From the NCBI RefSeq assembly GCF_036240795.1, contig NZ_CP108454.1:6756001-6820000 (forward strand): a stretch of 64,000 bases of DNA, in the 5' to 3' direction. This DNA comes from Streptomyces sp. NBC_01268. GTDB lineage: Bacteria; Actinomycetota; Actinomycetes; Streptomycetales; Streptomycetaceae. This document shows positions 25,457 through 33,976 of the stretch, piece by piece (positions within the stretch are counted from its first letter, which is position 1; each line of letters starts with the position of its first letter). The position numbers and the translations under genes were made by a program. The notes below the pieces were generated by a model that was not told the DNA's origin, ran no database searches, and was given only the letters and a program-made list of their open reading frames with translations.

Positions 25457-26863
25457 GTGAGCAGCACCCGTACTCTCATCCGGGGCGGTCTGGTGATCAC
25501 CGCCGCCGACGAGCTCCACGCCGACGTGCTCATCGAGGACGGCCGGATCGCCGCCCTCGCCGCCCACGGCTCCGACATCGCCGCCGGGTGGACCGCCGCG
25601 CGGACCATCGACGCCACCGACCGCTACGTCATCCCCGGCGGCGTCGACGCCCACACCCACATGGAGCTGCCGTTCGGCGGCACCTCCGCCTCGGACACCT
25701 TCGAGACCGGCACCCGCGCCGCCGCCTGGGGCGGCACCACCACCATCGTCGACTTCGCCGTACAGAGCGTCGGCCACTCCCTGCGCGCAGGGCTGGACAC
25801 CTGGTACGCCAAGGCCGACGGCGTCTGCGCGATCGACTACGCCTTCCACATGATCCTCTCCGACGTCGACGAGCACTCCCTCAAGGAGATGGACAAGCTG
25901 GTCCAGGAGGGCATCACCTCCTTCAAGCTGTTCATGGCCTACCCCGGCGTCTTCTACAGCGACGACGGGAAGATCCTGCGGGCCATGCAGCGCGCCTCCG
26001 CCAACGGCGGACTGATCATGATGCACGCGGAGAACGGCATCGCGATCGACGTCCTCGTCGAGCAGGCCCTCGCCCGCGGCGAGACCGACCCGCGCTATCA
26101 CGGGGAGGTCCGCAAGGCGCTCCTGGAGGCGGAGGCGACGCACCGGGCGATCCAGCTCGCCCGGGTCGCCGGAAGCCCGCTCTACGTCGTCCACGTCTCC
26201 GCGGAGGAGGCCGTCGCCGAGCTGGCGGCCGCCCGCGACAAGGGCCTGCCGGTCTTCGGCGAGACCTGCCCGCAGTACCTGTTCCTGTCCACGGACAACC
26301 TCGCCGAGCCCGGCTTCGAGGGCGCCAAGTACGTCTGCTCGACGCCGCTGCGGCCCAAGGAGCACCAGGAGGCGCTCTGGCGGGGGCTGCGCACGAACGA
26401 CCTCCAGGTGGTGTCGACGGACCACTGCCCGTTCTGCTTCAAGGGGCAGAAGGAGCTCGGCCTCGGCGACTTCTCCAAGATCCCCAACGGTCTGCCGGGC
26501 GTCGAGAACCGCATGGACCTCCTCCACCAGGCCGTCGTCGACGGGCACATCTCCCGGCGCCGCTGGATCGAGATCGCCTGCGCCACCCCGGCCCGCATGT
26601 TCGGCCTCTATCCGCAGAAGGGGACCCTCGCGCCCGGCGCGGACGCGGACGTCGTCATCTACGACCCGCACGCCCGCCAGACCCTCTCCGCGACCACCCA
26701 CCACATGAACGTCGACTACTCCGCGTACGAGGGGAGGACGGTCACCGGGCAGGTCGAGAGCGTCCTGTCGCGCGGCGAACCCGTCATCGACCGGCGCGCC
26801 TACGTCGGCCGCGCCGGACACGGCAGCTTCGTACCCCGTTCCACCTGCCAGTACCTGAACTAG
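25457..26863 (+). CDS. Dihydropyrimidinase / hydantoinase
   Basis: A 468-residue cyclic amidohydrolase. Metal-binding His pair 'GVDAHTHMELPFGG', the Lys expected to be carbamylated in 'ITSFKLFMAYPG', and the later blocks 'YVVHVSAEEA', 'FGETCPQYL' and 'VVSTDHCPF' are present. It opens the dihydropyrimidine ring, the step before ureidopropionase. Start GTG 25457 follows AGGGGAGAAG. The 88-base gap from the aminotransferase and 11-base gap to the next gene keep it within the operon. Confidence 0.93.
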   Translation: MSSTRTLIRGGLVITAADELHADVLIEDGRIAALAAHGSDIAAGWTAARTIDATDRYVIPGGVDAHTHMELPFGGTSASDTFETGTRAAAWGGTTTIVDFAVQSVGHSLRAGLDTWYAKADGVCAIDYAFHMILSDVDEHSLKEMDKLVQEGITSFKLFMAYPGVFYSDDGKILRAMQRASANGGLIMMHAENGIAIDVLVEQALARGETDPRYHGEVRKALLEAEATHRAIQLARVAGSPLYVVHVSAEEAVAELAAARDKGLPVFGETCPQYLFLSTDNLAEPGFEGAKYVCSTPLRPKEHQEALWRGLRTNDLQVVSTDHCPFCFKGQKELGLGDFSKIPNGLPGVENRMDLLHQAVVDGHISRRRWIEIACATPARMFGLYPQKGTLAPGADADVVIYDPHARQTLSATTHHMNVDYSAYEGRTVTGQVESVLSRGEPVIDRRAYVGRAGHGSFVPRSTCQYLN

Positions 26864-26874
26864 GAGACCGCCCC

Positions 26875-27891
26875 GTGGACTTCGGACTCGTCCTGCAGAC
26901 CGACCCGCCCGCCTCGCAGGTCGTCGGCCTGATGCGCCGGGCGGAGCGCAACGGCTTCCGCTACGGCTGGACCTTCGACTCCGCCGTACTGTGGCAGGAA
27001 CCCTTCGTCATCTACAGCCAGATCCTCGCCCACACCACCAAGCTCCACGTGGGCCCCATGGTCACCAACCCCGGAACCCGCACCTGGGAGGTGACCGCCT
27101 CCACCTTCGCCACCCTCAACGACATGTACGGCAACCGGACCGTCTGCGGCATCGGCCGCGGCGACTCCGCGATGCGCGTCGCCGGCCGCAAGCCGAACAC
27201 CCTCGCGCGCCTCGGCGAGGCCATCGACGTCATCCGCGACCTCGCGGAGGGCCGTGAGGTGGAGGTCGACGGCAACCCGATCCGGATCCCGTGGGTGAAG
27301 AACGGCAAGCTGCCCGTCTGGATGGCGGCGTACGGCCCCAGGGCCCTCGCGCTCGCCGGTCAGAAGGCCGACGGCTTCATCCTCCAGCTCGCCGACCCCT
27401 TCCTCACCGAGGGGATGGTCAAGGCCGTCCGGCAGGCCGCCACCGACGCAGGCCGCGACCCGGACGCGCTCACCGTCTGCGTCGCCGCCCCCGCGTACGT
27501 CACGGCCGACGACTCGCCCGAGGCCCTGGCCCACGCCCGCGACCAGTGCCGCTGGTTCGGCGGCATGGTGGGCAACCACGTCGCCGACCTGGTCGCCAAG
27601 TACGGCGAGCACTCGTCGATGGTCCCCGAGGAGCTGACGGCGTACATCAAGGACCGGCAGGGCTACGACTACTCCCACCACGGCCGCGCCGACAACCCCG
27701 ACACCGCCTTCGTCCCGGACGAGATCGTCGACCGCTTCTGCCTCCTCGGCCCCGCGGAGTCCCACATCGCCAGACTCCGCCACCTCAAGGACCTCGGCGT
27801 CGACCAGTTCGCCGTCTACGACATGCACGACAACCGCGAGGGCACCATCGACGCGTACGGCTCCGAGATCATCCCGGCGCTCACCTCCTGA
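26875..27891 (+). CDS. F420-dependent LLM-class oxidoreductase of the pyrimidine operon
   Basis: A 338-residue luciferase-like TIM-barrel protein: 'FGLVLQTDPPASQVVGLMRR', 'YGWTFDSAVLWQEPFV', 'TTKLHVGPMVTNPGTR' and 'GNRTVCGIGRGDSAMR'. It belongs with the F420-type group known to be encoded next to hydantoinase genes (TIGR03842-like). Its reaction is not established; being in an operon without a dihydropyrimidine dehydrogenase, it could supply the missing ring-redox step or act on a semialdehyde product (inference). It begins at GTG 26875, with GGAG overlapping the previous stop. Confidence 0.87.
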   Translation: MDFGLVLQTDPPASQVVGLMRRAERNGFRYGWTFDSAVLWQEPFVIYSQILAHTTKLHVGPMVTNPGTRTWEVTASTFATLNDMYGNRTVCGIGRGDSAMRVAGRKPNTLARLGEAIDVIRDLAEGREVEVDGNPIRIPWVKNGKLPVWMAAYGPRALALAGQKADGFILQLADPFLTEGMVKAVRQAATDAGRDPDALTVCVAAPAYVTADDSPEALAHARDQCRWFGGMVGNHVADLVAKYGEHSSMVPEELTAYIKDRQGYDYSHHGRADNPDTAFVPDEIVDRFCLLGPAESHIARLRHLKDLGVDQFAVYDMHDNREGTIDAYGSEIIPALTS

Positions 27892-28042
27892 ACCCGCCGC
27901 TGCCCGTGCCGACCGTCGCGGAGCCCGGTGCGCCGGCGCCGGCACAGGTGTCACCCGCATGGTGGGGGGAAGGAGACGGGGGACGCTTGTACGCGTCATG
28001 AGGCTTCCCCGCTCCGCGCCGGGGAGCTACGGGGGAGGCACG

Positions 28043-28492
28043 TTGCTGGAACCGATCACCGAGCTCGCCATGTCGGGCGCGACGGCGGTGGTGGCCGCCA
28101 TGGCCACCAGCGCCTGGGGCGGGACGCGTGAGGCGGTCGTGCGCCTGTTCCGCCGTCAGGAAGGGCAGACCGAGACGTCGATCGAGGAGCAACTGGACTC
28201 CACGGCCGCCCGCGTGGCCGGGGCGCCCGACGCGGTCGTCGCACGCGAACGGATCATCCCGCTCTGGCAGGGAGAGCTGGAGGACCTGCTCCGGCGGCAT
28301 CCCGAGGCGGCGGAGGAACTCCGAGGACTGATCGCCCGGGCCCGCGCCGGACTGCCGCGTCCCGAACAGGCGCCGGTGCAGAACATCACCGCTCACGGCG
28401 CGGGGCACGCCTACGGCGCGCTGAACGGGAACGTCGTCGTCCACCACCACCCTCCTGCCGCCCCGCCCCCGGACGAGGGCCCCGGGGCGTGA
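28043..28492 (+). CDS. Small helical effector-like protein with C-terminal Gly/Asn/His motif (Bell-like)
   Basis: A 149-residue protein. Residues 1-25 form an amphipathic or membrane-prone helix ('GATAVVAAMATSAWGGTREA'), 65-103 a charged helical part with 'LWQGELEDLLRRHPEAAEEL', then a Pro linker, and residues 113-133 'QNITAHGAGHAYGALNGN' plus VVV, ending in a Pro-rich tail. The layout, helical N-terminus with short C-terminal Gly/Asn-rich motif next to an NLR-like gene, is that of Bell-domain proteins with bacterial amyloid signalling motifs. I chose TTG 28043 because GGGGGAGG (28031-28038) lies 4 bases upstream; ATG 27998 and ATG 27959 are alternatives. The next gene starts one base after the stop. 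Confidence 0.75.
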   Translation: MLEPITELAMSGATAVVAAMATSAWGGTREAVVRLFRRQEGQTETSIEEQLDSTAARVAGAPDAVVARERIIPLWQGELEDLLRRHPEAAEELRGLIARARAGLPRPEQAPVQNITAHGAGHAYGALNGNVVVHHHPPAAPPPDEGPGA

Positions 28493-28493
28493 G

Positions 28494-31280
28494 GTGACAG
28501 CGGACGCCGACGGCCCCGTCGGATTCCCCCGGTTCACCCAGCACGTCACCGCGGTCAACGGGTTCGCCTACGGGGTGATGGGCGCCGACCTCCATGTGAC
28601 CGCCACGGGGGTTCCCGTCTACCTGCTCGCGCGGTGGCGGCCGGCACCGTCCACGGATCCGCAGTGGCTGCGCGAGCTTCCCAGCAGGATGCTCAACGCC
28701 CGCCGCTCCGTGGTCCCCTTCGTCCTGCGCGAGGAGGAACTCGACGATCTGGTGTCCTGGCGCGACGGTGACGCCCGGCTCGCGGTGCGCTGGCTGTACG
28801 CACCGGGCGGACAGGGCAAGACCCGGCTCGCCGGCGAGCTCGCGAGGAGGTCCGAGGAAGAGGGCTGGACGCCGGCCGTCGCCTTCCACGGACCCGACGC
28901 GGACCCCGTCCCCCCAGGCAGCCAGGACCTCCGCGTCGCCGACGGGGGCAAGCTCCTGCTGATCGTCGACTACGCCGACCGCTGGAGCATGGAGAGTCTG
29001 ACGTGGCTGCTGAAGAACGTGATGCTCCACAAGGAGGAGGTCCGGGCGCGCGTCCTGATGATCGCCCGCACCGACCACGCCTGGCCCGCGGTGCGGGCGC
29101 TCACCGACGCGCACCAGGCCCGTACGTCCCTTCGGCGCCTTCCCCCGCTGGACGGCGACATCGAACGCACCCTCATGTTCCGCACGGCGGTCGCCGCCTT
29201 CCGGACCCTGTACGGCTCCCGGAGCACCGAGGAACTCAGCCCCTCGGACTCGCTCGACGGCGATGACCTCGGGCTGCCCCTCGCCCTGCACGTCGCCGCC
29301 CTCGTGGCCGTCGACGCCCACGCCCGGGGCGCGTCCGCCCCGGCGGGACTCGCCGGACTCACCGCCTACCTCCTGGACCGGGAACACCTGCACTGGCACC
29401 GCCTGTACGCCGCCGGGAACCGGGAGGGACCACCGACGGGCGACGACGGGAGCGGCTACGCCACGGAGCCCGAGGTGATGAACCGGGCGGTGTTCACCGC
29501 CTGCCTGACCGGGACGGTGCCGCACGCGCTGGGCGACGCGGCCCTGCGGGCCCAGTCCCTTCCCCGGATCGACGGAGTCCTGCGGGACCACGCGTTCTGC
29601 TACCCGCCGCTGGACGGCGGCGCCGGCACGGTCCTCGAACCGCTCTACCCGGACCGGCTCGCGGAGGACTTCGTCGCGCTCACGCTGCCCGGTCACACCG
29701 GCGAGTACCCGGTCCGCTCGTGGGCACCTCGTACGGTCACGGCACTGCTCGACCACGGCAGCTCGGACGGCGGGGCCGTCCCGCGCTGGACCCCGCGCCT
29801 GATCACCGTGCTCGCCTCGGCCGCGGGTCCGGGCCGCTGGCAGCACGTGGCGGACCTCCTGAACGGCCTCCTGTCCGACGACCCCGGTCTCGCCGTCGCG
29901 GCGGGCGGAGCGGCGCTCGCCGCGCTGGCGGACGCGCCCGCCGTGGACGCCAGGGTGCTGGAAGAGGTCGCCGCGCGCTTTCCCGTGGGCTCGCATCCGG
30001 AGCTGGACGCGGGGATGGCCACCCTGACCTACCGCCTCGCGCACCACCGGCTCTCACGGACGCAGGACCCCCTCGCCCACGCGACGGTCAGGGACGACCT
30101 CGCCGCCCGGCTGCACCACGCGGGCATGCACCGCGAGGCGGTGGTCGCCCAGCGGGACGCCCTGCCCGCGTGGCGCCATCTGGCGCGGGTCGACCGGGCC
30201 CGCCACGGCAGCGGGCTCGCCACCGCCCTGGCGGATCTCGCGGTCGCTCGGTCGGGTCTGGGCGACGAGAGCGCATCCGCCGGATCCGAGGGGATGCGGA
30301 GCGATCCGGTGCTGCACCAGATACGCGAGGCCCGCGCCCTCTACGAAGAGCTCGCCGATGAGGACCCGGTGGCACATCGCAGGGGCCTGGCGGTCACGTT
30401 GCGCAAGATGTCCACCGTCCTGCTGGCCCGCAGGGGACCCGCCGATGCCGCCCGCTGCGCCGACGAGGCCACGGCCTCCTTCCGGCTCCTGCCGCAGAAC
30501 GACCTGCGGCAGTGGCGCGAGGACCTGGCGCACGCCCTGAGCGCCTCGGGGCTGATGTGGCAGACCGCGGGCGACAGGGAGCGGAGCGTGTCCCACGGCG
30601 AGGAGGCCGTCCGCCTCTACCGTGCCCTCGCCGAGGCGGACCCGGGGGCACTCACCGTCGAGCGCTGCAAGGCCTTCCTCAACCTGTCCGTCGGCTACGC
30701 CCTTCTCGGACGAAACCGTGAGGCGATCGCGCTGGCGGAAGAAGTCCTGCCCACCGTCCGGCACTTCGCCCAGGTCAACGACGTGGCGTGGGTGTCCGAA
30801 CTGGCCCTCGCACTGAACAACCTCGCCATCAACCAGGCACGCGTCGGCGCGACGGGCGACGCCCTGGAGACGGCGCACGCCGCGGTGTCCCTCGCACGGC
30901 AGTGCGAGGCGGCCGACCCCGTCCTGCACGGCGGGCTCCTGATGATGGCCCTCATCACCCTCGCCAACCGGCTGACCGAGGCGCGCCGGCCGCGCGACTC
31001 CCTCGCCGCCGCGGAGGAGGCCGTAGGGGTGAGCCGGAGGAACGTGCGCTACGACCGCAGGCACCATCTGCCGGGGCTCGCCCTCGCCGTGCGCGTGCTC
31101 CGCGAGCGGCGACTCGGCCTCCAGGACCGGTCGGGAGCCGTCGAAGCCGCCGGAGAGGCGGTCGAGCTGCTGAAGGAACTGGCGCTCCAGGACCCCGGGA
31201 CGTTCCTGCCGTCCCTCCGGGAAGCGGAGTCGCGCTTCCTCATGCTGACGTCGATCGCCGTCATCGGCTTCGACCCCTGA
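28494..31280 (+). CDS. NLR-like P-loop NTPase with TPR repeats
   Basis: A 928-residue protein. Residues 16-36 hold an N-terminal motif 'QHVTAVNGFAYGVMGADL', similar to the C-terminal motif of the preceding gene. The NTPase follows: Walker A 'APGGQGKTRLAGEL' (about 103-116) and Walker B 'KLLLIVDYADRW' (153-164). After a helical winged region, residues from about 560 to the end are TPR-like repeats ('HHAGMHREAVVAQRDALPAW', 'NLSVGYALLGRNREAIALAE', 'LNNLAINQARVGATGDALET'). Signal motif, NTPase and repeat sensor is the NLR/STAND architecture. It has no OmpR-type DNA-binding domain, so it is not a SARP regulator. Start GTG 28494. Confidence 0.85.
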   Translation: MTADADGPVGFPRFTQHVTAVNGFAYGVMGADLHVTATGVPVYLLARWRPAPSTDPQWLRELPSRMLNARRSVVPFVLREEELDDLVSWRDGDARLAVRWLYAPGGQGKTRLAGELARRSEEEGWTPAVAFHGPDADPVPPGSQDLRVADGGKLLLIVDYADRWSMESLTWLLKNVMLHKEEVRARVLMIARTDHAWPAVRALTDAHQARTSLRRLPPLDGDIERTLMFRTAVAAFRTLYGSRSTEELSPSDSLDGDDLGLPLALHVAALVAVDAHARGASAPAGLAGLTAYLLDREHLHWHRLYAAGNREGPPTGDDGSGYATEPEVMNRAVFTACLTGTVPHALGDAALRAQSLPRIDGVLRDHAFCYPPLDGGAGTVLEPLYPDRLAEDFVALTLPGHTGEYPVRSWAPRTVTALLDHGSSDGGAVPRWTPRLITVLASAAGPGRWQHVADLLNGLLSDDPGLAVAAGGAALAALADAPAVDARVLEEVAARFPVGSHPELDAGMATLTYRLAHHRLSRTQDPLAHATVRDDLAARLHHAGMHREAVVAQRDALPAWRHLARVDRARHGSGLATALADLAVARSGLGDESASAGSEGMRSDPVLHQIREARALYEELADEDPVAHRRGLAVTLRKMSTVLLARRGPADAARCADEATASFRLLPQNDLRQWREDLAHALSASGLMWQTAGDRERSVSHGEEAVRLYRALAEADPGALTVERCKAFLNLSVGYALLGRNREAIALAEEVLPTVRHFAQVNDVAWVSELALALNNLAINQARVGATGDALETAHAAVSLARQCEAADPVLHGGLLMMALITLANRLTEARRPRDSLAAAEEAVGVSRRNVRYDRRHHLPGLALAVRVLRERRLGLQDRSGAVEAAGEAVELLKELALQDPGTFLPSLREAESRFLMLTSIAVIGFDP

Positions 31281-31301
31281 CTCGCGTCACCCCAAGTCAA
31301 G

Positions 31302-31315
31302 TTACTCAAAAGTAA
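31302..31315. promoter_or_regulatory. TTACT-N4-AGTAA inverted repeat upstream of the membrane/secreted pair
   Basis: TTACT, CAAA, AGTAA form a perfect 5-bp inverted repeat about 90 bases before the start at 31406. A TTGACA element begins 3 bases later (31318-31323). This AT-richer patch in GC-rich DNA probably marks the promoter and an operator. Confidence 0.45.
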
Positions 31316-31405
31316 TGTTGACACCCCTTCAACTTTTCGGCGGCCCGCTGCGAGACTCCAGCTCCTGGCCCATCGGCCGACCGAGTGAGTGAAGGAGTCC
31401 GCTCC

Positions 31406-32038
31406 GTGACCGACGCCTCCCGTACCGCGTGGGAGCACCTGCGTGACACAAGTGCCTTCCAGTGGTACGTCATCCCGCTCCTGCTGATCGTCCTGTACGT
31501 GTACGCCGTCGAGGTCGAGCGGCGGAACTGGAACGTCTTCTTCGCGGGCCTGGCCTTCTGGGGCATGGACTGGTTCAACGAGATCTGGAACGCGCTGGTC
31601 TTCCACTTCACCGGACGCGCCCCCGTGTGGGGAGCGCCGGGCGGGGAGTCGGCGTACCTCGTCCTCATCGGGCTGAACATCGAGATCTGCTTCATGTTCG
31701 CGGTGTTCGGCGTCGTCGCGGCCAAGCTGCTGCCGACCGACCGGAACCTGCGGGTGCTCGGCCTGCCCAACCGCTGGGTGCTCGCCGGCGCGGGGGCCGC
31801 CGCGGCGGTCGTCGTCGAGATCGCCCTCAACGCCATGGGCGCGCTCACCTGGGAGTGGTCGTGGTGGCGGGCCGGAATGCCGCTGCTGGTCTGGCTGGTG
31901 GGGTACCTGCCGTTCTTCCTGGTGAGCTACTGGGTCCACGACCTGCCCAAGGTCCGCTCCAAGGCGCTCGCCGTCGGCGCGCTGCTCGGCCTGGACGCCC
32001 TCGCCCTCATCGTCTTCATCTCCCTGGGATGGATCTGA
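31406..32038 (+). CDS. Polytopic membrane protein of unknown function
   Basis: A 210-residue protein with about six hydrophobic segments ('WYVIPLLLIVLYVYAV', 'VFFAGLAFWGMDWFNEIW', 'YLVLIGLNIEICFMFAVFG', 'WVLAGAGAAAAVVVEIAL', 'PLLVWLVGYLPFFLVSYW', 'LLGLDALALIVFISLGW'). Acidic and Trp residues lie inside membrane segments (WGMDWFNEIWN). No transporter family is recognised. GTG 31406 is chosen because AAGGAG (31392-31397) lies 8 bases upstream; the in-frame GTG at 31385 has none. One base separates its stop from the next start, so the two products are likely made together. Confidence 0.78.
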   Translation: MTDASRTAWEHLRDTSAFQWYVIPLLLIVLYVYAVEVERRNWNVFFAGLAFWGMDWFNEIWNALVFHFTGRAPVWGAPGGESAYLVLIGLNIEICFMFAVFGVVAAKLLPTDRNLRVLGLPNRWVLAGAGAAAAVVVEIALNAMGALTWEWSWWRAGMPLLVWLVGYLPFFLVSYWVHDLPKVRSKALAVGALLGLDALALIVFISLGWI

Positions 32039-32039
32039 C

Positions 32040-33518
32040 ATGCTGCGTCACACCCTCGCCGCGACCCTCCTCGCCGTCGGGGCCCTCGCCCCCGCCGCCC
32101 CCGCGGCGGCGGCCGACGGCCCGTGCCGGCCGGTCGGCACCGCCGGACTGGCCGACCTCGTACCGGGGGACGGCACCCTCGGCCTGTCCGCGTTGCCGCC
32201 GGCGACCGTCGACCTGCCGCCGCAGGTCTTCCTCCGAGGCACCGCCGAGACCTTCAACCGGCGCTGGTCCTTCGCGCTGCGCGACGGGCGCATGTACGTG
32301 AAGAAGGCGACGGCCGCGGGGGAGTGGCGCACCATGGCCCTGCCCGACTGCCTGGCCGGCCGCGTCACGGGCATCTCCGTCGACGACGACGAGCTCGTCG
32401 CGCTCGACGACGGCGGCCGCATCTACACGATGGACCACGCCCTCAACGCCCCCTGGACCTGGAACTGGACCTACCGCTACGGCGCCCCGCTGTGGCTGGG
32501 TGACGGCAACACCGTCCCGTACGGCTCGACCCGCTGGACCTGGTCGGTGCTCTCGCCCGGCGAGGACCAGGTGTGGCGCGACACGGCCGGCAACGACCAC
32601 CCGGTCGGCGGCGCGAAGGTCTCCCACGTCTTCGCGCTCAGCCCCGACGGAAGCCGGATCACGTACGTCGACCCCTGGCTCCCCGCCGACCACAGCTACG
32701 AGATGGCCACCCCGCACCGCGGCCGCTTCCGGGCCGAGGCGCTGTCCACCGCGGCCTCCACCTCGCTCGTCGTCAACCGCTACGGCGACCTGTACACGCG
32801 CCTGTACGACTTCGACATCGCGGGCTCCGACCCCGTCTTCTTCGGCTACTCCTACGAGGACCAGCGCGGGGCGGTGTTCCCGAAGATCCAACTGCCGGCG
32901 CCCGACTGGGTCCACCAGCCCAAGGTCCCCGCCTCCGGGGAGGTCACCGACCGGATCTCCGTCCACAAGACCGGCCGGGGCTCGGACGCCCGCGAACTGC
33001 GCGTCGAGGGGCGGGCGCACGGCGTCACCGGGTACTGGCACAAGGCGCTGACCGCCGCCGGGTGGAGCTTCACCGAGACGGGCGAGCCCCTCCGCGGCCG
33101 CCTCCTCCAGAACACCCCCGACGACCGCTCCACGGACACCCTCGCGGCGCCGTCGCCCTACGACTACGCCGGCACCCAGGGGCAACTCGGCGTCCGAGTA
33201 GCCGAGTTCGATCTCGCCGTCGAGTCCACCCCGCTGCTCCTCCAGGCCGGCGACCGTACGCTCACCGTCACGCTGCACACCGTCGACGGCCTGCGCCAGA
33301 CCGTCCAGGCCCCGGGCCTCGGCTCCCAGCCCCGCACCTTCTACGGCACGGTCGAGGTCCCGCGGTCCGTCCTCGACGCCCTCGACGCCCAGCCCCCCGC
33401 GCTGCGCGACTTCGTCCGCGACCGCCTGCGCTCCGCACGCTTCACCGCGACCGACGTCGTCGTCACCGACCGCACCATGACCCTCCCCGGCCTGGGCCTC
33501 ACCCTGAACCGCGCCTGA
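32040..33518 (+). CDS. Secreted protein of unknown function, propeller-like
   Basis: A 492-residue protein with a clear Sec signal peptide (cleavage near 'APAAPAAAADG'). The mature part is rich in Trp, Tyr, Gly and Asp with repeated strand patterns ('ELVALDDGGRIYTMDHAL', 'VSHVFALSPDGSRITYVDPW', 'TSLVVNRYGDLYTRLYDFD') suggesting a beta-propeller. A C-terminal domain follows from about residue 360. No catalytic motif is recognised. It is translationally linked to the membrane protein before it (one-base gap), so the pair probably works at the cell surface. Confidence 0.75.
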   Translation: MLRHTLAATLLAVGALAPAAPAAAADGPCRPVGTAGLADLVPGDGTLGLSALPPATVDLPPQVFLRGTAETFNRRWSFALRDGRMYVKKATAAGEWRTMALPDCLAGRVTGISVDDDELVALDDGGRIYTMDHALNAPWTWNWTYRYGAPLWLGDGNTVPYGSTRWTWSVLSPGEDQVWRDTAGNDHPVGGAKVSHVFALSPDGSRITYVDPWLPADHSYEMATPHRGRFRAEALSTAASTSLVVNRYGDLYTRLYDFDIAGSDPVFFGYSYEDQRGAVFPKIQLPAPDWVHQPKVPASGEVTDRISVHKTGRGSDARELRVEGRAHGVTGYWHKALTAAGWSFTETGEPLRGRLLQNTPDDRSTDTLAAPSPYDYAGTQGQLGVRVAEFDLAVESTPLLLQAGDRTLTVTLHTVDGLRQTVQAPGLGSQPRTFYGTVEVPRSVLDALDAQPPALRDFVRDRLRSARFTATDVVVTDRTMTLPGLGLTLNRA

Positions 33519-33575
33519 GCACCCGGGGGCCCGTTCACCCGTCGGCCGGGTCCCCGTCGCCCGGCCGCCGAGCCC

Positions 33576-33775
33576 GTGCTGGTCGTCAAGGGACTGCGCC
33601 GCGCCTACGGGGCCGTGCAGGCCGTCGACGACGTGTCGTTCACGCTGCCGCCGGGTGGATCGCTGGGCATCGTCGGCGAGCCGGGCTCCGGCAAGACCGC
33701 CACCGCGCGGATCGTGGTCGGCCTGGAGCGGGCGGACGAGGGCGAGGTCCACGTCCTCGGCCGGTCTCCCCCTGC
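33576..33775 (+). pseudogene. Truncated ABC-transporter ATPase (N-terminal fragment)
   Basis: About 65 residues match the start of a peptide/nickel-type ABC ATPase: 'LVVKGLRRAYGAVQAVDDVS' and Walker A 'IVGEPGSGKTATARIVVGL', then 'ADEGEVHVLGR'. Resemblance ends near 33775; the frame runs on to 33920 with sequence unlike any ATPase, and no signature motif, Walker B or partner permease follows. It is a remnant left by deletion. The rest of the gap to 33976 contains the promoter region of the methyltransferase gene and nothing else I recognise. Confidence 0.75.
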
Positions 33776-33976
33776 GGCCCCCCCGGCGGCACTGATCACG
33801 ACGACGCGCCGTGAACCCTGGACCAGGCCCTCCCGTTGCCATAGCCTCCACATACCGAGACACGAAGGCGTGCCCCGGTCCGGCGCCTGCCCGTGTCCGG
33901 ACGGGCCTCCGCCTCCGTAACTCGCTTCCCACGGTGTCGTTCTGCGTTCATACGACGCAACGAAGGCGGTCATCAC

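Noticed and set aside
28494..31280. Considered as a SARP/AfsR-type antibiotic regulator
   Set aside because: There is no N-terminal OmpR-like DNA-binding domain or BTAD; the N-terminus is a short motif and the P-loop comes directly after.
33576..33920. Considered as an intact small ATPase
   Set aside because: It lacks signature, Walker B and switch motifs; the last 50 residues are unlike any ATPase.
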